A program made the position numbers and the translations under genes. Below the pieces are notes generated by a model that was not told where the DNA came from, did not search any database, and saw only the letters and a list, made by a program, of their open reading frames with translations. Shown here piece by piece: positions 1 through 8,855 of a stretch of 64,000 bases of DNA. The stretch spans positions 2,981,311-3,045,310 of the forward strand of contig NZ_CP047080.1 of NCBI RefSeq assembly GCF_030408595.1, given 5' to 3'. Position 1 is the first letter of the stretch. Every line of letters starts with the position of its first letter. This DNA comes from Corynebacterium canis (GTDB lineage Bacteria > Actinomycetota > Actinomycetes > Mycobacteriales > Mycobacteriaceae).

Positions 1-708
1 CCAACCTATGCGCTGGCCACCAACATCAGCACGTCCGCAACCTCGAGCACCTCCACCACCGATGCAAATAAGGATTCGAACACGGGGGACGCGGGTAAGC
101 CGCAGCGTCCGGGCAAGATTGACTTCTCCTCCGACGAAAATCTCTCCGAGGTCGGCGAGAACTTCCGCATGACCCGCGACCTCTACACCGCGATCGCGGA
201 GCACTACGAGGAGTCCACCCTGTTTGAGCGGTTCGATAAGAACGGCGGCCCGGGCCGCGGCGGCGGTGGGCCCGAGCGCTCCGATGCTCCGCAGGGTGAG
301 CAGCGCCCCGAAGGCGGCCCTGATGGCGGCGGCGCTCCGGACGAGCAGCACATGCCCGGCACCTATGAGAACGCGGACGTGCAAAAGCGCTACGACGAGC
401 TGTTAAAGCGCGCCAAGACGTCGCTGGATGAGGCTTACAAGGTGGCCATTGAGGCGGAGGAATACAATATCGCCGCCGTGGACAAGGCCCTCGAATCCAC
501 CGATTCCGCGGAAACCAAGGAGGCCTTGGAACGCCTTCGCGGTGCCGCCGAAAAGCACCTTGACCGCTTTACCCTCGCCGCCAACGGGGAAACCGTAGAG
601 GATGAACGTCCTCAAGACGGGAAGCGCGGCAAGGGTGAGAAGCGCCAGCAGGAGGATACCAGCCAGGACAGCACGACTGAACAGCCTTCCACCGAGCGCT
701 CCAGCTAG
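1..708 (+). CDS. DUF2202 ferritin-like protein, 5'-truncated by window edge
   Basis: The frame is open from base 1 to the stop at 706-708, so the start lies outside the window; an internal ATG at 169 is unlikely to be the true start because coding continues upstream. The part from DLYTAIAEHYEE and the later helices (YDELLKRAKTSLDEAYKVA, IEAEEYNIAAVDKAL, HLDRFT) follow the DUF2202 pattern, a ferritin-like helical bundle with acidic metal-ligand candidates. Between these helices sits a Gly/Pro/Glu-rich segment of about 40 residues that looks disordered, and the C-terminus is a hydrophilic Gln/Glu/Ser tail. The function of the family is not established. The gene is convergent with the sensor kinase gene and the two overlap by 4 bases at their stops. 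Confidence 0.6.
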   Translation, partial: PTYALATNISTSATSSTSTTDANKDSNTGDAGKPQRPGKIDFSSDENLSEVGENFRMTRDLYTAIAEHYEESTLFERFDKNGGPGRGGGGPERSDAPQGEQRPEGGPDGGGAPDEQHMPGTYENADVQKRYDELLKRAKTSLDEAYKVAIEAEEYNIAAVDKALESTDSAETKEALERLRGAAEKHLDRFTLAANGETVEDERPQDGKRGKGEKRQQEDTSQDSTTEQPSTERSS

Positions 709-1781
709 GAGGTAGCCGCGGTTGGCAATTCGAGGGTAAAGGTGGTGCCTTTTCCTAGCCCCTCAGATGCCGCCGTGAGTTCGCCATTCATGCCGCGCAT
801 GAGTTGGCGGGCGATGGTGAGGCCCACCCCGGATCCTTCGGAGTGGGCGACACCGTCGCTGACCCGATAGAAACGTTCGAAAATACGCTCTAGGTCTTCG
901 CTGGCGATGCCGATGCCGGTATCGCGGACGTGTATGCGCGCCACATTTCCCGAGGCTTCACCGATAAGGGTGATCTTGCCACCGGGAGGTGTGGCGCGTA
1001 GTGCATTTCCGATCAGGTTTGTGAGCACCTGGGTGATGCGATCGGCGTCCCCAGATACGGCGGGGAAATAGCCGGTGCGGGAGAGGGCAATGTTGGCATC
1101 TTCGGCCTGCACAGCGAAGCGGGCGAGCACGGCGTCGATAAGCTGTTCTAACGCTACGGTGTCGAGGCGAATGCGGATGCGGCCTTCTTGGGCGCGGGAA
1201 AGGGCCGTGAGGTCGTCGCTAAGCCGGCGAAGCCTGCGCACCTCGGCGCTGATTAGGCTCAAACGTTCGGGGTCGCAGGCGAGCACGCCATCGATCATTC
1301 CTTCGACGTTGCCGTCGATGACCGTGAGGGGGGTGCGCATTTCGTGGGCGACCTCGCCGATCAGCCGCATGCGCGTCGCTTCAACCTCCGCCAACGCCTC
1401 GCCGAGGGCATTAATGTCTTCGGCCAAGATTGCTAATTCCGGCTCGTTAGGGATGTCCACGCGGTAGCCGTAGTCGCCGCGCGCCATCGCCCCCGCCGCC
1501 GCGCTTACCGTTTCCAATGGGCGCAGCAATTGACGTGCGAGAATAATGCCCAAAAACGCGGCGAGGAGCACCCCGATCGCGGTGCCTAGGAACAGGGTGT
1601 TGGTAAGCGTGGCGGAGAAGTTTTCACGCACCGCAGGTCCGCCGAAGTGTTCGGGAGGCTCGGGGCCGATGCGGCGGTCGAAGTCGCCGGGGGCCACGGA
1701 CGCCACGACGCTAAACGTCACGATCGCGCCACACGCCACCACGAGGAGGTGCGAAAGCACCAAACGCATCGATAGTTTCAT
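705..1781 (-). CDS. Two-component sensor histidine kinase (BaeS/HAMP type)
   Basis: 358-residue membrane sensor kinase. A first membrane segment lies near residues 8-29, a short periplasmic loop of about 35 residues follows, a second segment covers about 61-82, and a HAMP linker follows. The dimerisation/phosphoacceptor motif GEVAHEMRTPL carries the His at residue 146. The ATPase domain shows an N box (IGNALRATPPGG), G1 (DTGIGI) and G2 (GSGVGLTIARQL). It should autophosphorylate and pass the phosphate to the response regulator encoded immediately upstream. The start ATG overlaps the regulator's stop (ATGA), so the pair is translationally coupled. The very small sensor loop gives no hint of the ligand. 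Confidence 0.9.
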   Translation of the reverse strand: MKLSMRLVLSHLLVVACGAIVTFSVVASVAPGDFDRRIGPEPPEHFGGPAVRENFSATLTNTLFLGTAIGVLLAAFLGIILARQLLRPLETVSAAAGAMARGDYGYRVDIPNEPELAILAEDINALGEALAEVEATRMRLIGEVAHEMRTPLTVIDGNVEGMIDGVLACDPERLSLISAEVRRLRRLSDDLTALSRAQEGRIRIRLDTVALEQLIDAVLARFAVQAEDANIALSRTGYFPAVSGDADRITQVLTNLIGNALRATPPGGKITLIGEASGNVARIHVRDTGIGIASEDLERIFERFYRVSDGVAHSEGSGVGLTIARQLMRGMNGELTAASEGLGKGTTFTLELPTAATS

Positions 1782-2455
1782 CGAGCATCGCCGCCAATGT
1801 ACTTGTAGCCGACGCCGCGCACAGTTGCGATTATGCGTGGCGACGTCGCGTCGTCCCCAAGCACGTGCCGGATCGTCCGTATATGCACGTCCACGACGCG
1901 TTCATCGCCGAAAAAATCGTATCCCCACACAGATTCTAAAAGCTGCGCGCGGGAGAACACGCGGCCGGGGGACTCGGCGAGCGCGGCGAGGAGGTCAAAA
2001 TCGAGGGCGCTAAGCTGCACGGGTTTGCCTTCGAGCAATACCTCGCGGCGGGCCGTATCCACGCGAAGCAGCGAGGTATCGGTGGCTGCTGCTGGGCGAT
2101 TACGGCGCAGCACTGCCTTGACGCGGGCGATCACCTCGCGCGGGCTAAACGGCTTGGTGATGTAATCGTCCGCGCCGACGCCAAGGCCGACGAGGATATC
2201 GGTCTCATCCGTGCGAGCCGTAACCAAAATCACAAATGCGCTGGACTGTGCTCGGATTCGCCGCAGCACCTCGAGGCCATCAACATCGGGGAGGCCGATA
2301 TCCAACAACACGAGTTCGGGGGGCCACTCGGAGATAGTTTCGAGCGCCTCCTGGGCGGTGCCGGCCTGCCGAACCTGGAAGTTTTCTTGCTGCAGGTAGG
2401 CGACGAGCACGTCGCGGATGCCGGGTTCATCGTCCACCACCAGAATACGATCCAT
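1778..2455 (-). CDS. Two-component response regulator, OmpR/PhoB family
   Basis: 225-residue regulator. The receiver domain has the acidic pair D8/D9, the phosphoacceptor D52 in LLDIGLPD and the conserved K101 in TKPFSPRE. The C-terminal winged helix (LSALDFDLLAALAESPGRV, then VVDVHIRTIRHVLG and VRGVGYKY) is typical of OmpR-type DNA binding. I chose the ATG at 2455 because it starts directly at MDRILVVDDE and has AAAGGA a few bases upstream; the longer open frame to 2512 adds residues that are not part of the fold. It is the partner of the kinase that follows with a 4-base overlap. The target genes are unknown; the adjacent DUF2202 gene is one candidate. Confidence 0.9.
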   Translation of the reverse strand: MDRILVVDDEPGIRDVLVAYLQQENFQVRQAGTAQEALETISEWPPELVLLDIGLPDVDGLEVLRRIRAQSSAFVILVTARTDETDILVGLGVGADDYITKPFSPREVIARVKAVLRRNRPAAATDTSLLRVDTARREVLLEGKPVQLSALDFDLLAALAESPGRVFSRAQLLESVWGYDFFGDERVVDVHIRTIRHVLGDDATSPRIIATVRGVGYKYIGGDAR

Positions 2456-2542
2456 AGGGTCCTTTGTAACAAAGGTTGGGGTGCCGGCGGGCGATCGGGG
2501 AGCGGTGAACAACGCGCCAAAAGATAACGCTTTGCCAACAAT

Positions 2543-2734
2543 TTATCCACGGTGTTACGGAGTTATCCACAGGCAGCGCACAAACATTCACATGGCGCGT
2601 CCAGCCTGTGGATAACTATGTGGATAGGGTGTGAAAAACGCTGTGAAAAACGCTCCGAAATACCCCCGCTGACCTGCGCTTTTCCCAACTTTATCATTGT
2701 TATCCACAGTCACATGTGAAACATTTGTGGAAAA
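2543..2734. promoter_or_regulatory. Cluster of DnaA boxes distant from oriC
   Basis: Six exact matches to the DnaA box TTWTNCACA lie in 192 bases: TTATCCACA at 2563 and 2700 on the plus strand; TGTGGATAA at 2607, TGTGAAAAA at 2630 and 2642, and TGTGGAAAA at 2726 on the minus strand. One-mismatch boxes are at 2543, 2619 and 2715. With equal base frequencies about 0.01 exact match would be expected in this length. The segment lies in the gap between the response regulator gene and rplI, about 61 kb from the dnaA end of the window. Binding by DnaA is inferred; the role could be initiator titration, DnaA reactivation or transcription control. Confidence 0.7.
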
Positions 2735-2776
2735 CCTCCAGTTCACGTGGAATTTGGGCTCCCGAAGGCAGAAAAT

Positions 2777-2840
2777 CACATGCGGCCCCACCCACAACCC
2801 CCAATGAAAAATCGGGGTCTGTGGACTGGGGCCGCATGTG
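2777..2840 (-). terminator. Long hairpin downstream of rplI, likely terminator
   Basis: CACATGCGGCCCCA (2777-2790) pairs perfectly with TGGGGCCGCATGTG (2827-2840). The stem continues inward after small internal loops with CCACA/TGTGG and CCCC/GGGG. Read on the minus strand it lies 50 bases after the rplI stop and is followed by GATTTTC, which fits factor-independent termination of the rpsF-ssb-rplI transcript. Confidence 0.7.
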
Positions 2841-2890
2841 TGCTGTTGTCGTTGGGCTAACCTCAGTTAGCCGCCGTCGTCTGGCGTGTG

Positions 2891-3343
2891 TTACGCAGCG
2901 ACGACCTCAAAGTTCACCGTGGCTGCGATGTTGTCATGCAGTTTTACGTTGACTTGGTACTTGCCGGTGCTCTTCACGTGAGCCTTCGGCAACTCGATGG
3001 AACGCTTGTCCAAAGTCGGGCCGCCAGCCTTCTTGACTGCAGCCGCAACATCGTCCGCCTTGACGGAACCAAACAGTTTGCCGCTATCGGCGGAACGAAC
3101 TGCGATGGTCACGCCTTCCAGCGCCTCGAGTTGTGCCTTCACCTCGCGTGCGTGATCAAGGTCGCGGATAGCGCGAGCTTCCTGGGCACGCTTGATGCCC
3201 TCAACCTGCTTTTCAGCGCCGCGGGTCGCAACAATGGCGAGGCCGCGGGGAAGCAGGTAGTTACGTCCATAGCCGGCCTTGACCTCGACGATGTCGCCGG
3301 GGACACCGAGATTGTCAACGGCGGCGGTGAGGATCAGTTTCAT
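2891..3343 (-). CDS. rplI: 50S ribosomal protein L9
   Basis: 150-residue L9, which bridges the large subunit near the L1 stalk through two globular RNA-binding domains joined by a long helix. The N-terminal signature [13 protein letters not shown] is present ([19 protein letters not shown]), followed by the helical connector and a C-terminal domain ending NFEVVAA. The ATG at 3343 gives the canonical start MKLILTAAV; the longer frame to 3391 is non-homologous leader. The gene follows ssb on the same strand. The S18 gene rpsR, which often sits between ssb and rplI, is not here. Confidence 0.97.
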   Translation of the reverse strand: MKLILTAAVDNLGVPGDIVEVKAGYGRNYLLPRGLAIVATRGAEKQVEGIKRAQEARAIRDLDHAREVKAQLEALEGVTIAVRSADSGKLFGSVKADDVAAAVKKAGGPTLDKRSIELPKAHVKSTGKYQVNVKLHDNIAATVNFEVVAA

Positions 3344-3443
3344 GATCCCTGCCTTTCGTTGTACATACCGCTGCGCTTTGTTCAAGCGCAACGAGGAAAA
3401 CTAACAGTTGATCTGGGGTGAGGAATAACCCTCACGCACCTGA

Positions 3444-4064
3444 TTAGAACGGCGGTTCATCATCTGCAGGACCGTATCCACCAGCTGCCGGTGCGGAATT
3501 CCACGGATCGTTATCAGGGGCCGCGGTGCTGCCACCGAAACCACCTTGCTGTTGACTTTGCTGCTGCTGGCCACCGCCGCCGCCAAAGCCACCAAAACCG
3601 CCTTGGTTTTGCTGGGGTGCCTGCTGCTGTTGGGCAGGTGCACCGCCGCCTTGGCTAGCGCCCTGGCCACCGCCATAACCACCCTGGCCACCACCACGTT
3701 GAACGCGGTTGACTTGGGCGGTTGCGAAGCTCAGGGAGGGACCAACCTCATCAACTTCGATCTCGAACACGCTACGCCGATCGCCCTCGCGGGTTTCAAA
3801 CGAGCGCTGCCGGAGCCGACCGTACACAATCACACGCATGCCCTTGGTCAAGGACTCGGCGACGTTTTCCGCCGCCTGCCGCCACACATTGCATGTCAAA
3901 TACATGGCTTCGCCGTCGTCCCACTGATTTGTTTGCCGGTTAAACCGACGTGGGGTAGAGGCGATTCGGAAGTTCGCAACCGCCGCCCCGGAAGGGGTGA
4001 AGCGGAGTTCTGGGTCGGCGACAAGATTGCCTACGACCGTGATTGTGGTTTCTCCCTGTGCCAT
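3444..4064 (-). CDS. ssb: Single-stranded DNA-binding protein
   Basis: 206-residue SSB. Residues 1-110 form the OB fold ([40 protein letters not shown]) that binds ssDNA as a tetramer during replication, recombination and repair. A Gly/Gln-rich disordered linker follows, and the end DDEPPF is the conserved acidic tip that recruits partner proteins. The ATG at 4064 begins [12 protein letters not shown] as in actinobacterial SSBs; the frame upstream to 4133 is not part of the family. The gene lies between rpsF and rplI and is transcribed with them. Confidence 0.97.
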   Translation of the reverse strand: MAQGETTITVVGNLVADPELRFTPSGAAVANFRIASTPRRFNRQTNQWDDGEAMYLTCNVWRQAAENVAESLTKGMRVIVYGRLRQRSFETREGDRRSVFEIEVDEVGPSLSFATAQVNRVQRGGGQGGYGGGQGASQGGGAPAQQQQAPQQNQGGFGGFGGGGGQQQQSQQQGGFGGSTAAPDNDPWNSAPAAGGYGPADDEPPF

Positions 4065-4172
4065 GGCTTGAGCTGCCTTTCTGTGCGACGTATGCAGTGA
4101 ATGCTGTGTGGATGCAGTGTTTTCACAAGGCAAAAGCGATAATAGTACTATCGTTGCCCGCTGTGTCGCTGA

Positions 4173-4460
4173 TTAGCGGTCGCTGCGCAGAACCTTGGTA
4201 CGAAGAACGGTATCGCTGAGGTTCAGCAGACGATCAAGTTCGAGCACCGTAGCGGACTCGCACTTGAGGTCGACGACAGCGTAAATGCCTTCTTCTTGCT
4301 TGTTGATAGGGTAGCTGAGCTTGCGCTTCGGCCAAATATCAACCTTTTCCACGGCGCCGTTTTCCTTGCGAACAACATCGAGGAACTTGTCTAGGGACGG
4401 GGCAACAGTGCGTTCATCCTGATTCGGATCAAGGATGATCATGATTTCGTATTGACGCAC
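4173..4460 (-). CDS. rpsF: 30S ribosomal protein S6
   Basis: 95-residue S6 ([16 protein letters not shown], ending TKVLRSDR), a small-subunit platform protein that pairs with S18. Three starts are possible: GTG 4472, ATG 4469 and GTG 4460. The GTG at 4460 gives the canonical MRQYEIM and lies 11 bases after a strong AGGAGG, while the other two would be only 0-2 bases from that site, so I prefer 4460. It is the first gene of the rpsF-ssb-rplI group. Confidence 0.93.
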   Translation of the reverse strand: MRQYEIMIILDPNQDERTVAPSLDKFLDVVRKENGAVEKVDIWPKRKLSYPINKQEEGIYAVVDLKCESATVLELDRLLNLSDTVLRTKVLRSDR

Positions 4461-4499
4461 GGACCTCATCACCTCCTGTGGTCTAGAAATTCTTAGTCG

Positions 4500-4520
4500 G
4501 CCACGCCCCGATGGCGTGGC
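4500..4520 (-). promoter_or_regulatory. Hairpin upstream of rpsF (leader or terminator)
   Basis: GCCACGCC (4500-4507) pairs with GGCGTGGC (4513-4520) around a 5-base loop. It lies between the small membrane protein gene and rpsF, both on the minus strand, with no T tract after it. It could end the upstream transcript or be part of an rpsF leader; rpsF leaders in many bacteria bind S6:S18, but I cannot confirm that motif here. Confidence 0.4.
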
Positions 4521-4567
4521 AGGAGGGTCGTTGCGTCAGCAACCCTTCAAAGGTACCCCACAACCAC

Positions 4568-4762
4568 CTAAGACAAAAATAATGTTGCCCAAAACACCGC
4601 AATAGTCACCGGAATCACTGTGATCAATACGATCGCGGCGATAAACAACCCCCAGATCTGCACCGGCCGTTTCTTATACATAAAGCTGGCAAAGGACCCG
4701 CCAAAGCACAGAAACCCCAAGAAAACACTCGAAATCGTGACAATCATGGACATGTTAGACAT
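4568..4762 (-). CDS. Small two-helix membrane protein
   Basis: 64 residues with two hydrophobic segments, at about 6-26 (IVTISSVFLGFLCFGGSFASF) and 38-62, separated by a short basic loop YKKRPVQ. No family is recognised. The ATG overlaps the end of the upstream glycosyltransferase gene (ATGTCTAA, 8 bases), so translation is probably coupled and the product may work with that enzyme. It could be an accessory or stabilising subunit, but this is only positional inference. Confidence 0.65.
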   Translation of the reverse strand: MSNMSMIVTISSVFLGFLCFGGSFASFMYKKRPVQIWGLFIAAIVLITVIPVTIAVFWATLFLS

Positions 4763-6218
4763 GCGACGTGCTCCTTGCTACAAACGGTCCCGCGAGCGGG
4801 TCTTGGCCGCCATGTGCCTCCAATACGGGGTCCACGCTCCGGCCCCACAGCTGGCGCAGGACGAGTACCGTCAACGCCAATAGCAAACCGCCGCGGATGA
4901 GTATCACGACGTCGAGAAGCTCATGGTTAATGCCTTTATCTTCAACGCCCAGCATATGCCACATCAGAATCGGCCAAACCGCAGCCTCCGCGCACATCCA
5001 GCACCAGGCCAGCCGCCAGCGCGGAACGGCCAACACCACGAGCGGCACCAGCCACAGCGAATATTGCGGGCTCCACACCTTATTGGTCATCAGGAATGCC
5101 ACCACAATCAGCATCGCCAGCTCCGCCACGCGCGGCTGCTTCGGGCTCTTAAGCCCCGCGTACAGGATCAGCACGCAGCAGAACACGAAGGCGGCCAGGC
5201 TCACCGCATTGAGGATCGCCGAGCTGCCCGGAGCGTCGAAACCCTGCCAGCCCGTCACCCGCGACACCACGGCATACACGGTGGTGCCCTCCCAGCCGCG
5301 ACGTTGATTCAGGCGGAAGAACTCCGCCCAACCTGCCGGGGCGAGGATAATCAGCGGCACGTTCACCACCAGCCATGCGATGCAGGCGCCGGCAAGGAGT
5401 TTCAGCCACGCGCCCAACCTGCGGTAGCGCAACGCCAGCGCCAGGTACGCCCCAAGCAGGAAGATTGGCCACAATTTGAACGCGCATCCGAGGCCGATCC
5501 AGACGCCCGCCCGCCAGAGCTTGCCCTTTTTTACCGCAAGCATGGCCGCAACGGTCAGCGCGATCGAGGGCGTGTCAAAGTTGGTAAAAGCGTGCACCGC
5601 CACCAGCGGGGAGGCGGCCATAAGCACCGTGTCCCACACCCGATTGCCGGTAAGCTCGCGCACCATAATCACTGCTAGGAGCCAGAACGTGGTCAGCGCC
5701 AGCGCGGTGATAATAAAGTACAGGCCCGCCTCCGGCAGCGTGTGGCCGGGCGCGATATGGTCCAGCAGGGGATAGGTAAAGCGGGTGATCGTGGCGTTAA
5801 TCCATTGGAACAAACCTGCGAGGACCGGGTATTCCATAAAGCGGACCACGCCGTCCTCGACCCACGAATAAAAGTACGGAACCGCGCCTTGGTCGAGCCC
5901 TTCCGCGCCATACAGCGGAACGATATCGTTGTAGCACGCGGAGAGATATTGTCGACGCCCCGACCAATCCAGCTGCACGCCCCAGTCAACGCGCGTGCCC
6001 ACCATGCAATTCGCCTTGGTAAAGAACCCGGCACCGAGAAACAGCAGGGCCGTAATGATCAGGGTGCGCTGGGGCGTAAAGAAGCGGGCGCGACCGATGG
6101 CGGCGAAGCGCCCCATGGGTCCGCCAAGGAATTCCACGAAACTCTGCGCAGCGGGTTCGGTGTGGGCTGGCTGCACTCTGTGGGTATCACGATCCAGGAT
6201 CGATGTTTGGGTTTTCAT
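4755..6218 (-). CDS. GT-C fold glycosyltransferase-like membrane protein (GT87/DUF2029 type)
   Basis: 487 residues with about ten transmembrane segments after a hydrophilic N-terminus of some 45 residues. The first large extracytoplasmic loop has the acidic motif CYNDIVPLY and PYFYSWVEDG, as expected for a polyprenyl-phosphomannose-dependent GT-C enzyme. It corresponds in position to Rv0051 of M. tuberculosis, next to ponA1 and before rpsF. A role in adding a sugar to a cell-envelope glycan or lipoglycan is inferred from family and context; acceptor and donor are unknown. It follows ponA on the same strand, separated by a hairpin. Confidence 0.75.
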   Translation of the reverse strand: MKTQTSILDRDTHRVQPAHTEPAAQSFVEFLGGPMGRFAAIGRARFFTPQRTLIITALLFLGAGFFTKANCMVGTRVDWGVQLDWSGRRQYLSACYNDIVPLYGAEGLDQGAVPYFYSWVEDGVVRFMEYPVLAGLFQWINATITRFTYPLLDHIAPGHTLPEAGLYFIITALALTTFWLLAVIMVRELTGNRVWDTVLMAASPLVAVHAFTNFDTPSIALTVAAMLAVKKGKLWRAGVWIGLGCAFKLWPIFLLGAYLALALRYRRLGAWLKLLAGACIAWLVVNVPLIILAPAGWAEFFRLNQRRGWEGTTVYAVVSRVTGWQGFDAPGSSAILNAVSLAAFVFCCVLILYAGLKSPKQPRVAELAMLIVVAFLMTNKVWSPQYSLWLVPLVVLAVPRWRLAWCWMCAEAAVWPILMWHMLGVEDKGINHELLDVVILIRGGLLLALTVLVLRQLWGRSVDPVLEAHGGQDPLAGPFVARSTSHV

Positions 6219-6237
6219 GGAACTCCGATGGCGTAGA

Positions 6238-6267
6238 ACGGACGGGGCGAAGCAAAACCCCGTCCGT
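6238..6267 (-). terminator. Strong hairpin between ponA and the GT-C gene
   Basis: ACGGACGGGG (6238-6247) pairs perfectly with CCCCGTCCGT (6258-6267) around a 10-base loop, 16 bases after the ponA stop. There is no clear T tract on the minus strand, so it may be a partial terminator or an mRNA-stabilising element. Confidence 0.55.
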
Positions 6268-6283
6268 GTTGTGTGTCTGTGAA

Positions 6284-8422
6284 CTATTGCTGCGGGCCAA
6301 ATATGTTTGGCACGCGGATCCCCGGTGCGATTTCCACCGGCTCGGGAGCCTCCGGAACCTCGGGAAGCGCGGGCAATTCCGGCGCCGGCACCAATTCCTC
6401 GCTGGTCTGCGGGACGGTGTTCATCGTGGTTGCTGGGGCGTTGTTCTGGTTTTGCGTCGGACCCACGATCTGCGGGTTCGGGCTATAACCCAGGTCTCCG
6501 GACGGACTGTTAAAGGTTTCAAAATCCTTTCCGGAAAGCGCCGTATCCATGGTCGCCTTCCAAATCTGCGAAGGCAGGCCGGAACCATAGATGGAAGCGC
6601 CCCAGGCGTTGGTCAGCGGTGCGTTGTCTTCGGTGCCGACCCACACGGCCGTCGCTAATTGCGGGGTAGCGCCGATCATCCACGCGTCCTTGTTCTGGCC
6701 GGTGTCGCCAAGCTGCGTGGTGCCCGTCTTCGCCGCCGACTGCCGCCCGCCCGCCAACGTATTTCCGTTCGAATACGCCGCGATCGGCAGCATGGCCGCC
6801 ATCACGTTATTGGCCACATTGGCGGAGACGCGGCGTTCCCCATCGTCGTCGCTGTGTTCGTAGAGCACTTCGCCGCCCGCGGTTTCCACCTTCTGCACAA
6901 AGTGTTCCTTGTGCCACACGCCTTCGTTCGCCAGCGTGGCCAGGCCCTCCGCCATGTCCGTGGGGCGCGATTGGTATTGGCCGAGGATAATGCCCTCGTA
7001 GGGGGACTCACCGTTTTCGGACAAAGTTTCGGGGATGCCCGGCAGCGACTTTGCGACGCCCAGCGCGTGAGCCATATCAGCAACGTCCTGCGGCCCGTTC
7101 TCAAGGTCCTGCTGCAGGCGAATAAAGCTGGTGTTATGGCTGCGCTTCAACGCCTCCTGGATGGCACAGGTGCCACAGCCCACGCCCTCCACATTGGTCA
7201 CGGTGATATTGCCCGTTTGCACCGGCGCCGAACTATACAGCTTGGACAGCGGAATGCCCTGCTGCAGCGCGGCGGCTAGGCCGAACACCTTGAACGTGGA
7301 GCCGGTTTGCAGGGCGGCATTGGCGTAATCCCAACCCGTGGCGTCCTCGCCGCCGTAGTAGGCGCGGATCGCACCGTTACCCGGTTCGATCGCCACCACG
7401 GCGACACGCAGCTTGTCGGGCTCGCCCTGCATCACGCTATGCACAGCATCCACCGCGCCTTCCTGGGCGACCGGATCGATGGTGGTGATCACGCGCAGGC
7501 CGCGGGTTTGCACATCCGTTTCGGAAATGCCGAGGGTAGCCAGCTCCGAAATAACCTGGTTTTTGATCAGGCCGTTCGGGCCCGCGGCCTCCGTATAGGC
7601 GCTGTTCTGAGCGGGGTCGATAACTTCTGGGAACGTTTGTTCATTGCGTTCCTGTTGCGTAATCGCGCCGGTCTGAACCATGCCGTCGAGAACGTAATTC
7701 CACCGCTCTTCCGCATCTGGGCGATTCATCCATGGATCCAATTGGCTGGGGCGTTGAATTGCGCCAGCCAGGAAGGCCGCCTCGGAGACGGTGATTTCGC
7801 CGAGCGGCTTTCCGTAATAGGCTTGCGCGGCGGCGGAAACGCCGTATGAATTGCGTCCAAAATAAATCGTGTTTAGATAGGCCTCTAACACTTCGTCTTT
7901 TGACCACTCATTGGCCATTTTGGACGAATAGACGAGCTCTTTAAACTTGCGCGTCATGGTGCGATCATTACCCACTACAGCGTTCTTCACATACTGCTGC
8001 GTAATAGTCGAACCGCCGCCGGCGCTGTCGTTACCGGTAAGTTGGCCCAGCACCGCGCGGCCGAAACCCGAGATCGAGAAGCCGGCATTGCTGTAAAATT
8101 CGCGGTCCTCGGCGGCGAGGACGGCATCGCGAAGGTGCTTGGGAATATCATCAAACTTCACCTGCTGGCGGTTGCCCTCCGGCGGCACCACGCGCGCCAA
8201 TTCGGTAGAGCCGTCAGCTGCGTAAATATAAGAAATCTGCTTGTTCACCAGCTCATCGGGCTTGGGCACCTGAGCGGTGACATATGCGACCATAAACGCC
8301 ACAACTGGTCCTAATACCGCGACCAGGGTGACCACGAGGAAGGTAATGCCGACGTTCCGGCCAAGCCGGGACTTTTTCTCCTTCGTCCTCGTCCTTCTTT
8401 TTTGTTGCTTTTGTTCGTTCAC
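6284..8422 (-). CDS. ponA: Class A penicillin-binding protein (transglycosylase/transpeptidase)
   Basis: 712-residue bifunctional peptidoglycan synthase. A basic cytoplasmic tail precedes one membrane anchor at about 25-49. The GT51 domain has the catalytic Glu105 in AAEDREFY and the GGSTITQQYVKN motif. The transpeptidase domain has S375-TFK, S428-HN and K565-TG. A Pro/Glu-rich tail follows after about residue 660. The start is GTG at 8422. The neighbours DUF5318 and the GT-C gene match the ponA1 (Rv0050) region of mycobacteria, which supports orthology. It polymerises and crosslinks glycan strands outside the membrane. Confidence 0.95.
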   Translation of the reverse strand: MNEQKQQKRRTRTKEKKSRLGRNVGITFLVVTLVAVLGPVVAFMVAYVTAQVPKPDELVNKQISYIYAADGSTELARVVPPEGNRQQVKFDDIPKHLRDAVLAAEDREFYSNAGFSISGFGRAVLGQLTGNDSAGGGSTITQQYVKNAVVGNDRTMTRKFKELVYSSKMANEWSKDEVLEAYLNTIYFGRNSYGVSAAAQAYYGKPLGEITVSEAAFLAGAIQRPSQLDPWMNRPDAEERWNYVLDGMVQTGAITQQERNEQTFPEVIDPAQNSAYTEAAGPNGLIKNQVISELATLGISETDVQTRGLRVITTIDPVAQEGAVDAVHSVMQGEPDKLRVAVVAIEPGNGAIRAYYGGEDATGWDYANAALQTGSTFKVFGLAAALQQGIPLSKLYSSAPVQTGNITVTNVEGVGCGTCAIQEALKRSHNTSFIRLQQDLENGPQDVADMAHALGVAKSLPGIPETLSENGESPYEGIILGQYQSRPTDMAEGLATLANEGVWHKEHFVQKVETAGGEVLYEHSDDDGERRVSANVANNVMAAMLPIAAYSNGNTLAGGRQSAAKTGTTQLGDTGQNKDAWMIGATPQLATAVWVGTEDNAPLTNAWGASIYGSGLPSQIWKATMDTALSGKDFETFNSPSGDLGYSPNPQIVGPTQNQNNAPATTMNTVPQTSEELVPAPELPALPEVPEAPEPVEIAPGIRVPNIFGPQQ

Positions 8423-8492
8423 CTAGGGTTCCACTCCATTGTTTGCTTCTTTATGCCCGAACGCTCCCTCACGGGGAAGCGCAATCACGGTG

Positions 8493-8855
8493 TCACGCTG
8501 CTGAGGCTGTTGTTGCCCGGACCAGATGGTTCCATCTGCATGCCGGGCATACTTCGACCGTATGAACTGTTACATCGTGCCCAGACTCTGTAAATGCAGC
8601 AATCTCCTCTTCGCTACGGGCAGTACCTGATGCTTTCCCTAGGGTATCGGCAAATACCCACAACACCACCCGCAACTCATCAGAGGCACAGACAGGACAA
8701 ACGTGGCCCGCTGGGCGACCATGAAAGCGGGCTGCCGTCACTAACAGGAAACTCGCATCGCATACAGCATCCTTAGGTACCGCACCCGAACGCCATTGCT
8801 CCAGCAGGCGACGCCGCGCCCACTGGTGACTTACTTCGTTACGATATACGACCAC
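8493..8855 (-). CDS. DUF5318 family protein
   Basis: 120 residues beginning VVYRNEVSHQWARR, with two CxxC pairs, CPVCASDE and CPACRWNH, that probably bind zinc. This matches the actinobacterial DUF5318 family, whose M. tuberculosis member (Rv0049) also lies immediately upstream of ponA1. It is likely cytosolic because no signal or membrane segment is seen. The GTG at 8855 is the only start that keeps the conserved N-terminus. A role linked to peptidoglycan synthesis is suggested only by the conserved neighbourhood. Confidence 0.85.
   Translation of the reverse strand: MVVYRNEVSHQWARRRLLEQWRSGAVPKDAVCDASFLLVTAARFHGRPAGHVCPVCASDELRVVLWVFADTLGKASGTARSEEEIAAFTESGHDVTVHTVEVCPACRWNHLVRATTASAA

Noticed and set aside
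3546..4100. Long open frame opposite ssb
   Set aside because: It is the antisense shadow of the Gly/Gln-rich ssb linker with an unnatural Leu/Thr/Ala composition.
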